Positions 57,547-64,000 of a stretch of DNA of 64,000 bases are shown in pieces. Below the pieces are notes generated by a model, which was not told where the DNA came from, did not search any database, and worked only from the letters and a program-made list of their open reading frames with translations. The stretch comes from Psychromonas sp. 14N.309.X.WAT.B.A12 (GTDB lineage: Bacteria; Pseudomonadota; Gammaproteobacteria; Enterobacterales; Psychromonadaceae). Each line of letters starts with the position of its first letter. Position 1 is the stretch's first letter. Location of the stretch: the NCBI RefSeq assembly GCF_030397575.1, contig NZ_JAPNXS010000006.1, forward strand, positions 62,001-126,000, written 5' to 3'. The position numbers and the translations under genes are program-made.

Positions 57547-58432
57547 CGGATTAGGATTAGACAATTTGTAATACTTAACAACCAAAAGGAGAGAAAAAAG
57601 CGACCAAAAACAAAATTTTAACTGACTTAACGTTCATTGCTCACATTTATGACTAATACAGGATTTCTTTATTGAACTTACCAAAATATAAGTAAACAAC
57701 TGATAAATAACAAAAATAAAAACATATCTAAAAAATATGTTATCAAATATATTTTACTCTGCATTAACACTCAATTTGAGCTCAAAATACTTTGAGTAAA
57801 AGTAAAAGATGAACAACAAAAGTATTATTATTATAAATAACCAATACTTCAGTAACTTGCACAATAAAAAATCAATAATCACAAATTATCCTCACTACTG
57901 AAAAACACAAAAACTAAATCATTTTTCATACAATACTATAAAGATAATGGTGTCATGAGAAAGATGAAAGTAAGAAATTTTATCAATATAGACTGTGCCT
58001 AGATAAATGGAGACATCCCCGTTATAGCAATTTTATTAAATAATAGATTTGAATGTTACGTAGGGAAAATGATTTTGTTTAAGGCGCAAGTAGCAACGCC
58101 CATTAGCAAACTTACAACGAAGCAATAAATTATTTTAACAAGCAAAATAGAGCTATTAATGAGTGTAATTGGTATTCACTACACTTCTATTCAATTAATC
58201 AAAAAAGCAGTGTTAAAGCTGAGTAAACCACCTTCTCACTCACTGAAAAAGTGCTGAGGCCGTAACCCCAAAACCTACCTTGTGATATGACAATAAAGTA
58301 TTGATGAGATGGTACTAATTAATGAACCGCTATATTGTATACTGCCTATTCCATTAACTAGCAGAGCTATTTTAATGATGAAAACAACTACATTGACATT
58401 GCAGCGTTGATAAAAATAAGGGGCATCATTAT
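57547..58432. other. Intergenic region without a gene, containing repeat copy 2
   Basis: About 890 bp between the alginate lyase and the GNAT gene, strongly AT-rich up to 58000. Apart from the interspersed repeat (58023-58176) I see no gene or terminator. Confidence 0.4.
58023..58176. repeat. MITE-like interspersed repeat, copy 2
   Basis: About 150 bp aligning with 15478-15619 over its whole length: similar left end (TATAGCAA, then ATTAAATAA), central GTTTAAGG and AAACTTACAACGAA, then TTATTTTAACAAG, and a right end TAATTGGTATT that is the inverse of AATACCAATTA. No coding capacity. Divergence between the copies is substantial, so the family is probably old. Confidence 0.65.
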
Positions 58433-58930
58433 ATGTACATCATAAAAGCAGATATGAGTCATCTACAGAGCTTTCTAGTCTATGCTAAACAGTGTGCTGA
58501 GGATGGCTTACCTTTATATTTATCGACCATTGAAAATCATCAAACTTATTTTAAAAAACGATTAGATTATGCAGAAGGTAAACAGCTACCAGCAGATTGG
58601 CCTCCCATATCGACCTACTTCTATATTAAGTCGAATCATATACTAGGTGCGATAAGAGTTCGTCATGGAACAAATGAAAGTATAGAAAATATAACTGGCC
58701 ATATCGGTTTTGAAACCCTCCCAACCGCCAGAGGCAATGGCATTGCTTTCACAATGCTCAATTGGGTATTAACCCATGTAATAAAAGAGCAGGCGATCAT
58801 TACCTGCTCTGATAAAAATATCGCGAGCAAAAGACTGATAGAAAAGAGCGGAGGAAAATATTTAGGTTATTTTTATTGTGAAAATAATAAACAGAAAATA
58901 TTACGCTACCAACTACAAAGTAAACACTAA
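58433..58930 (+). CDS. GNAT-family N-acetyltransferase
   Basis: A 165-residue protein with a GNAT fold: GAIRVRHGTNESIENITGHIGFETLPTARGNGIAFTMLNWVL includes the acetyl-CoA loop (TARGNGIAFTML), and SKRLIEKSGGKYLGYF is the C-terminal signature of the RimJ-like/antibiotic-type branch. AAGGGG lies ten bases before the ATG. The substrate (amine, protein N-terminus or drug) is unknown. It stands alone. Confidence 0.85.
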   Translation: MYIIKADMSHLQSFLVYAKQCAEDGLPLYLSTIENHQTYFKKRLDYAEGKQLPADWPPISTYFYIKSNHILGAIRVRHGTNESIENITGHIGFETLPTARGNGIAFTMLNWVLTHVIKEQAIITCSDKNIASKRLIEKSGGKYLGYFYCENNKQKILRYQLQSKH

Positions 58931-59428
58931 AGTTCATGCTAGCAGACCAAATAAACAGTCGCAGGTCGCTTCTATTCTCAGGGCTGTAGCTAATTTACCC
59001 TAGGTATTAATCTGTGAGTAGCAGTCTTAGGATCGCTTATCCTTATCAGCAGCTAAGCTATTCGCTCCTTTTCAGCCTTCCAGTATGCCAATCTCCGTAC
59101 TTCTCTATTAATTTAGATGAATGGACAACGCTCCAAAATATACTTCGCATATTTCCTAAAAAGCACCTATTAATAACAAAATCATTTAATTTCATATAAT
59201 TTATTAAAAATAACAATGTATAGGCATTAAAAATAAATCAATTTAACTTCAACAACTTAAGAGTTAATCATGGTACTTACAACTCCTATTCATCGCCTTT
59301 TTTAAAATAATTTAACTTTATTTCACTATTGCTGCATCCAAAACAGCTTGCTGATTGTAGTACTTAATAACAGTAGAAAAATGACTGTTTTTCAAATTCT
59401 ACATTTACCAATTAAAAGGGAAACGACA
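58931..59428. other. Intergenic region without a supported gene
   Basis: About 500 bp. A 61-codon frame at 59014-59199 has no start site and no family. Nothing else was recognised. Confidence 0.4.
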
Positions 59429-59980
59429 ATGAAAAACCAATACATGTTGAAAGCACTAAAAATGACAGCTGCATCGGTATTAATGGCAGCAGCTAGCCAA
59501 TCTTATGCAGGTACTTTTTCTCAAGATAATTTACCAAGCGAAGTACGCGTACCCGCAGGAAACAAAGTCGCAATGTTTACCGCTGCAAAAGGCAATATCA
59601 CGTGGGAATGTAAAGTAGATACGTCAGACGAAGAAAAAGCAAAATGGGCGTTTGCAGGTCCTCGTGCCATCTTAAGCGATAACAAAGGTAATCATTTAGT
59701 GTCTTACTTTGGTCCACCAGCAACATGGGAGTCATTAGATGGTTCATCGATCACTGGTAAACAATTAGCAGTATCACCTTCAGCAAAAGGTAGCATTCCA
59801 ATGCAGTTAGTAAAAGCTAATGAATCAGCTCGCCCAGGCGCATTAAAAGATGTTACTTACATACAACGTATTAATTTAAGCGGCGGTGCGGCACCTGAAA
59901 CAGGTTGTAATATGGATAAGGTCGGCCATAAAGTCGTGGTTAATTACTCTGGTGAATACCTATTCTGGAAAGCAAAATAA
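59429..59980 (+). CDS. DUF3455 secreted protein
   Basis: A 183-residue protein with signal peptide ending SQSYA and a DUF3455 domain: LPSEVRVPAGNKVAMFTAAKGNITWECK, then HLVSYFGPPATWESLDGSSITG and YIQRINLSGGAAPETGC. DUF3455 proteins are extracytoplasmic and often sit beside ECF sigma systems; no activity is assigned. The start is the ATG at 59429 with AAAAGGGAAA upstream; the frame extends 27 codons further up without a site. A terminator and then the ECF gene follow. Confidence 0.85.
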   Translation: MKNQYMLKALKMTAASVLMAAASQSYAGTFSQDNLPSEVRVPAGNKVAMFTAAKGNITWECKVDTSDEEKAKWAFAGPRAILSDNKGNHLVSYFGPPATWESLDGSSITGKQLAVSPSAKGSIPMQLVKANESARPGALKDVTYIQRINLSGGAAPETGCNMDKVGHKVVVNYSGEYLFWKAK

Positions 59981-60041
59981 GCATTCATTCTCACCTTTGG
60001 AAAACTATTTTCTAGAGTAACTGAATGTAATGCCTTAATAT

Positions 60042-60066
60042 GCCCAGTAACCTACTGGGCTTTTTT
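60042..60066 (+). terminator. Intrinsic terminator between DUF3455 and ECF genes
   Basis: GCCCAGTA-ACC-TACTGGGC followed by six T residues, a textbook terminator. It ends only 16 bp before the start codon of the sigma-factor gene and just before its ribosome site, leaving no space for a promoter between. Confidence 0.85.
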
Positions 60067-60081
60067 GATTAAGGAAATCAT

Positions 60082-60654
60082 TTGTCATCATCAACAGGAT
60101 TTGATTATGAAGGCGTACTACAACAATGTGCAACGGGTGATCGTCGCGCTTTAATGCAATTGTACGAGCAAGAAGCATCAAGGTTACTCACTGTGGTCAC
60201 GCGCATTCTGAAAAACCAACCGTTATCGGAAGATGTAGTGCATGATGCTTTTATTAAGATTTGGAAAAATGCAGATGCTTATCAACAAGAGCTAGGCTCT
60301 GCCCGTGGTTGGATCTACACATTAACCCGTAACTTAGCGTTAAATGCACTTAAACATACAAATCGCCAAGTATTAGCCGAGCCAGAATTTCTACTCGACC
60401 TCTGCGATAACCAAGTGTTAGCCTCAGCGGGACAAGCCGACGACATGACAGAATTAGCAGAAGATCATCTTGCCCAAGCGTCGCTGCAAACTTGCTTAGA
60501 ACACCTAGAGCCTGAACGTAAATTATGTGTATTACATGCTTATGTTGACGGTTATACACAAGACGAAATTGCTAAATTGATTGATAAGCCACTGGGTACT
60601 GTCAAATCTTGGATCAAACGCAGTCTAAATGCTTTAAAGGAGTGTTTACAATGA
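60082..60654 (+). CDS. ECF RNA polymerase sigma factor
   Basis: A 190-residue ECF sigma factor with region 2 at about 25-95 (EDVVHDAFIKIWKNADAY) and region 4 at about 130-185 (ERKLCVLHAYVDGYTQDEIAKLIDKPLGTVKSWIKRSL). The start is a TTG at 60082 with AAGGAA six bases upstream. It is immediately followed by its likely anti-sigma gene, overlapping by 4 bp (ATGA). It probably controls a stress-response regulon, plausibly including DUF3455. Confidence 0.9.
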   Translation: MSSSTGFDYEGVLQQCATGDRRALMQLYEQEASRLLTVVTRILKNQPLSEDVVHDAFIKIWKNADAYQQELGSARGWIYTLTRNLALNALKHTNRQVLAEPEFLLDLCDNQVLASAGQADDMTELAEDHLAQASLQTCLEHLEPERKLCVLHAYVDGYTQDEIAKLIDKPLGTVKSWIKRSLNALKECLQ

Positions 60655-61382
60655 ACAAAAAGACATACAAAACTCCTGAGATAGATGACGATTTAGCAGG
60701 ACAATATGTGCTAGGTACCTTGACGGCTGATCAACGCCATGAATTTGAGCAACGTTTAGCAAGCAGCATTGAATTACAAAGACAGGTGAATCAATGGCAA
60801 GCGCACTTTTTATCCCTAACCGATAGATTAGATCCTATTACCGCACCTCAACCTTTATCTGCACGAATTGAACGTAGCCTAGATGAGCTTGAAAAGCAGC
60901 CTAAACCAGCAGTGCAGAGCACAACTAACCCATTACTCTCTTTTTGGCACAACCTGTCCGTATGGCGTGGTATTTCAGTGGTCTGTTTAGTATTGGTAAT
61001 GGTATTGGGTTTCAAATTACAAACATTACAACCAGTCCTAAGTGAACCAACTTATATTGCCGTATTAGTGCAGCCAGAAGATAAAACACCAGGCTGGGTA
61101 ATACAAACTAGTCACAGTAACCAAATGCAGCTAGTGCCATTAGGTGCAGTGGAAATACCAGCAGGTAAAGCATTACAGTTCTGGACTAAAGCAGAAGGTT
61201 GGGATGCTCCTGTCTCATTGGGTTTAGTGAAAAAAGGCGAAACGCTTAAAGTGGATATCAATAAGCTACCACCACTCACTGAAAACCAATTGTTTGAGTT
61301 AACCCTAGAGCAGGAAACCGGCTCACCAACGGGTAAACCAACGGGCCCAATCACCTCAATCGGCCGTGGTATTTCAATGTAA
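60651..61382 (+). CDS. Anti-sigma factor (RskA-like)
   Basis: A 243-residue membrane protein. The N-terminal part (about 1-75; LAGQYVLGTLTADQRHEFEQRL) is an anti-sigma domain without an HxxxCxxC zinc motif, one helix follows at about 100-118 (ISVVCLVLVMVLGFKL), and the periplasmic RskA domain begins YIAVLVQPEDKTPGWVIQ and ends LTLEQETGSPTGKPTGPI. It should hold the preceding sigma factor at the membrane until a signal. AAAGGAG precedes the ATG, inside the sigma gene's end. Confidence 0.9.
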   Translation: MNKKTYKTPEIDDDLAGQYVLGTLTADQRHEFEQRLASSIELQRQVNQWQAHFLSLTDRLDPITAPQPLSARIERSLDELEKQPKPAVQSTTNPLLSFWHNLSVWRGISVVCLVLVMVLGFKLQTLQPVLSEPTYIAVLVQPEDKTPGWVIQTSHSNQMQLVPLGAVEIPAGKALQFWTKAEGWDAPVSLGLVKKGETLKVDINKLPPLTENQLFELTLEQETGSPTGKPTGPITSIGRGISM

Positions 61383-61406
61383 TAACGATGCGATTAACTA
61401 AGATGG

Positions 61407-61445
61407 GAACACAACACCAATAACCAATGTTGTGTTCCTATTTTA
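61407..61445 (+). terminator. Intrinsic terminator after the ECF operon
   Basis: GGAACACAACA pairs perfectly with TGTTGTGTTCC over an 11-nt loop, followed by TATTTT. Confidence 0.75.
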
Positions 61446-61499
61446 GGATTTAACGATAGTCAGTCATTACACAACAACCTATCTCAAGCCCCCTTATAA

Positions 61500-62300
61500 T
61501 TAACTTCTACCTGCATAGGCTTGTGGTGTAAAACCAAACTGCATTTTAAAAGCATGAATAAAACTACTGACACTTTTATACCCTAACTGATGCGCCACTG
61601 TCGTAGAACTTTCACCTTCGTTTAACTGCCCTAATGCATTCATCAATTTAAAGCGACTTCTCCATTGTCGGTAGGTCATCCCCGTTTCAGCTTTAAATAA
61701 GCGCTCCATAGTACGAACACTCGCCCCTGCTAATCTTGATAAATCAGCCAAAGACAGATTGTGTTGTGGGTGCTGTACCATATAACTCACCAAACGTTGC
61801 AAACGCGGGTCTTTACCGGAATGAATATACACATCACTCCTTTCTAATATTGCTAACTCATCTATCGCTACTAGCCCCAAATGCTTAACTCGCTGCTCCG
61901 TTAACGGATTTTTCTGATCAGTTAAACGCAATATAATCTCTTGCATTAATGGAGTCATGGTTAACATGGCAATATTCTTTTCATGCTTTCTAACAGGATA
62001 AAAAGGGTCAATATAAAGGTTGCGGATTTTAGTGTCCGTTTCACTACTCACTTGATGGGTAATACCACCGGGTATCCACATCGCATGTGTAGATGAAACT
62101 ACCCAAACCGCCTCTTCACCGCTTACTCTAAGCACGCCTTGCTCTGACCATAACAATTGTCCACGCGGATGATCATGCACCACCATTCCGGCTTCGGCTC
62201 GCATATTTCTGCCATGAGAAAGCACAGGTTGTTCTGGGTCGATAATGTATGCCATCTCACTCGGCGGCAACCTTGTCGCATCAAGAATATCATTTGTCAT
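61500..62300 (-). CDS. AraC-family regulator
   Basis: A 266-residue regulator with an N-terminal cupin-type sensor (MVVHDHPRGQLLWSEQGVLRV, WVVSSTHAMWIPGGITHQV) and a C-terminal double HTH (about 165-262; LADLSRLAGASVRTMERLFKAETGMTYRQWR, VAHQLGYKSVSSFIHAFKMQFGFTPQAYA). It is divergent from the anion symporter gene, 89 bp apart, so a direct regulatory link is likely; effector unknown. Confidence 0.9.
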   Translation of the reverse strand: MTNDILDATRLPPSEMAYIIDPEQPVLSHGRNMRAEAGMVVHDHPRGQLLWSEQGVLRVSGEEAVWVVSSTHAMWIPGGITHQVSSETDTKIRNLYIDPFYPVRKHEKNIAMLTMTPLMQEIILRLTDQKNPLTEQRVKHLGLVAIDELAILERSDVYIHSGKDPRLQRLVSYMVQHPQHNLSLADLSRLAGASVRTMERLFKAETGMTYRQWRSRFKLMNALGQLNEGESSTTVAHQLGYKSVSSFIHAFKMQFGFTPQAYAGRS

Positions 62301-62389
62301 AATTCACACTTAAAACGTCATTAAAGTTTGATTATCATAACCATCAATGACCTAGTTACCAACATTTTCGATGATCAAGGATGCAACAA

Positions 62390-63787
62390 GTGGAAAATAA
62401 AATCGGTATTAAGAAGTCGATCGCATTCGTCTTTATCCTATTCGCTGTTTATATTATGTTATTTCCCATGGCTGACCAGCCTGCTGCCTTCTCCTATAGC
62501 GCTGCGGTCATTTTAATTACACTTACCTGTTGGAGTGCGTCATTGCTGCCGCCCTTCTTAACAGGGTTAATCTTTTTTGCGTTAGCCATTACATTACAAT
62601 TAATCGAACCTAATTTATTGTTTGCAGGATTTGGCTCCACTGCCGTTTGGTTAATTATTGCGGGGTTCATTATTGGCTCAGCTATCTCTTCATCAGGGTT
62701 AGATAAAAGACTAGCAGCTGTTATCGCACCACATCTCACCATCAGCTACCCACGCCTGATAGCAGGGCTAGTGGTCAGCGCTATCATGCTAGGGTTTATT
62801 ATGCCCTCATCCATTGGCAGAGCCGTGGTTTTGATTCCAGTAGGCATGGCACTGGCAGAAAAAGTAGGATTTGTGCAAGGTAGTAATGGTCGCCGCGGCA
62901 TTGCAACAGCATTAGCCATTGCTTGTAACATGCCAAGCTTTGCAGTATTGCCTGCCAATATTCCTAATATGATTTTAGCTGGCTCTAGTGAAAATTTATT
63001 TGATGTCCATTTTGGTTACATGGAATATTTGTTACTGCACTTTCCTATTTTAGGCTTAGTAAAGTCCTTAGTATTAATTTGGTTGGTGCTAAAACTATTC
63101 CCTGCCGCCATCAGCGCATCTGAAAATTCAACACAAGCAGAGCAACAAGCGACTGAGTTTGATCATAAATTACAATTAAAAGTATTAGTTATTTTAGGTA
63201 TTACCCTACTATTTTGGGTCACTGACTCATTGCATGGCGTAAATGCAGCTTGGGTGGGTTTAGTTGCTGCGATTCTTCTATTAATGCCTAAATTCGGTGT
63301 TTTAGAAGCGAAGAAATTCAATAGCTCAATCGACTTTGGCACCGTGACATTTGTCTCTGCCGCGTTAGGTTTAGGTACCTTAGTGAATGTATCTGGCGTG
63401 GGAGAAACCATGGGTGAAGCATTTATCCATCTACTGCCAAGTTCCCTTGAAAGTACTTTTTTAAGCTTTATATCCTTGTCATTAATCTCAACTGTAACAG
63501 GTTTAGTCACCACAACGCCTGGTGTGCCGACAGTATTAACACCTATGGCAGCTGATTTTGCACAGGCAACCGGCTTTTCAGTTCCAGCAGTATTAATGAC
63601 ACAAGTGATCGGTTTCTCGACGGTTATTTTCCCGTACCAAGTTGCGCCATTGATTATTGCCATGCAACTGGCCAAAGAGTCACTGGCTAGTTTGTTAAAA
63701 ATCACCCTACCACTCGCACTGATCACCATTGTGATACTCATGCCACTGGATTATCTATGGTGGAACTTATTAGGTTGGATAAATTAA
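62390..63787 (+). CDS. SLC13/DASS-family anion symporter
   Basis: A transporter of about 465 residues with eleven to twelve helices. Family landmarks are GFGSTAVWLIIAGFIIGSAISSSGL, GFIMPSSIGRAVVLIPVGMALAEKVG and VTGLVTTTPGVPTVLTPMAADFA, typical of sodium-coupled dicarboxylate, tartrate or sulfate carriers. The GTG at 62390 has AAGGA at ideal spacing, whereas the ATG at 62381 touches the site; I prefer GTG, three codons shorter. Substrate not determinable. The AraC gene opposite is a likely regulator. Confidence 0.85.
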   Translation: MENKIGIKKSIAFVFILFAVYIMLFPMADQPAAFSYSAAVILITLTCWSASLLPPFLTGLIFFALAITLQLIEPNLLFAGFGSTAVWLIIAGFIIGSAISSSGLDKRLAAVIAPHLTISYPRLIAGLVVSAIMLGFIMPSSIGRAVVLIPVGMALAEKVGFVQGSNGRRGIATALAIACNMPSFAVLPANIPNMILAGSSENLFDVHFGYMEYLLLHFPILGLVKSLVLIWLVLKLFPAAISASENSTQAEQQATEFDHKLQLKVLVILGITLLFWVTDSLHGVNAAWVGLVAAILLLMPKFGVLEAKKFNSSIDFGTVTFVSAALGLGTLVNVSGVGETMGEAFIHLLPSSLESTFLSFISLSLISTVTGLVTTTPGVPTVLTPMAADFAQATGFSVPAVLMTQVIGFSTVIFPYQVAPLIIAMQLAKESLASLLKITLPLALITIVILMPLDYLWWNLLGWIN

Positions 63788-63810
63788 GGTTAGGGAATGG
63801 GGATGGTGAA

Positions 63811-63852
63811 AGGTTAAAGGTTAAAGGTTAAAGGTTAAAGGTTAAAGGTGAA
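63811..63852. repeat. Heptamer tandem repeat AGGTTAA
   Basis: Five perfect copies of AGGTTAA (63811-63845) are followed by a variant AGGTGAA and preceded by TGGTGAA. It lies just after the symporter gene. A slippage-type microsatellite. Confidence 0.85.
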
Positions 63853-64000
63853 AGCATGCAGGCTAAAAAAAGGAATCGCAGAGCTCTTCCGCTCGTAATA
63901 CTAGCCTGCCGGCTAACTCGCCCAGCGCCCCAAGGTCAAAACATGTTTCGTCACTTTTAAAGTAATAGTTAAGTGGGGTAATTAAGGAAATAATTAAAGA
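63853..64000. other. Window end, no gene recognised
   Basis: The last 150 bases are less AT-rich than their surroundings and contain TAGCCTGCCGGCTA, an imperfect inverted repeat. No coding frame of useful length is seen. Confidence 0.3.

Noticed and set aside
59014-59199. 61-codon frame in the gap before the DUF3455 gene
   Set aside because: No ribosome site, no domain and no conserved feature; length expected by chance.
63163-63741. 192-codon minus-strand frame opposite the SLC13-type gene
   Set aside because: Antisense to clear family motifs on the plus strand; low-complexity Thr/Val/Ile composition and no family match.
63811-63852. Heptamer array considered as CRISPR or iteron origin
   Set aside because: Units are directly adjacent without spacers and only 7 bp long; no cas, rep or dnaA-box context is present.

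Overview
The window looks like a chromosomal segment of an AT-rich, marine, probably cold-adapted gammaproteobacterium (Alteromonadales-like; a Psychromonas-type organism is my best guess, from gene content and codon bias rather than any marker gene). Evidence includes a modular PL7 alginate lyase, a DUF2999 protein of the Vibrio/Shewanella type, E. coli-like SpeA, GloA and PaeA/YtfL proteins, many sodium- or proton-coupled transporters, and a Fur-box-controlled TonB receptor. I saw no rRNA, tRNA, CRISPR array, prophage or IS transposase. The left edge cuts a transporter gene; no gene is recognisable after 63787.

Layout. 1-4.4 kb: truncated MFS transporter, LysE exporter with a Nudix hydrolase, peroxiredoxin-like protein, YceI protein, EAL/HDOD signalling protein. 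4.9-8.4 kb: DUF2999 protein, then a divergent sulfur module: a CoA-disulfide/persulfide reductase with rhodanese domain facing a two-cysteine ArsR repressor and two half-size YeeE/YedE permeases, with palindromic operators between. 8.6-12.8 kb: signalling operon of a PhnD-like binding protein, PAS histidine kinase, single-domain response regulator and HD-GYP phosphodiesterase. 13-24.8 kb: mostly transporters and stress genes (MFS, DUF3047, BASS symporter, two EamA exporters, old yellow enzyme plus glyoxalase I, a YHYH lipoprotein with a small cysteine-rich partner, MscS channel, PepSY membrane protein).

25-38.6 kb is the most coherent block: a complete reductive pyrimidine degradation cluster. 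PreT/PreA reduce uracil or thymine, dihydropyrimidinase opens the ring, an M20 amidohydrolase removes the carbamoyl group, a class III transaminase makes the semialdehyde and MmsA makes acetyl- or propionyl-CoA. A RutR-like TetR regulator and a four-gene ABC importer belong to it. Three RutR-like operators lie upstream of preT/rutR, the amidohydrolase and the dihydropyrimidinase. Next come AlkB/NIPSNAP, a nitrilase with a sodium:solute symporter and small membrane protein opposite a LysR gene (39.8-43.6 kb), and a second LysR gene.

44.8-49.3 kb holds putrescine synthesis (speA-speB) beside a PaeA-type polyamine exporter. 50.4-52.7 kb has a lipoprotein and a translationally coupled pair: a ferritin-like di-iron protein and a FabH-like ketosynthase, perhaps a small undescribed biosynthetic unit. 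53.4-57.5 kb has the iron-regulated TonB receptor and the alginate lyase. 58-63.8 kb has a GNAT enzyme, a DUF3455 protein, an ECF sigma/anti-sigma pair just behind an intrinsic terminator, an AraC regulator and an SLC13-type anion symporter. Two degenerate copies of a MITE-like interspersed repeat lie at about 15.5 and 58.1 kb, and a heptamer tandem repeat at 63.8 kb.
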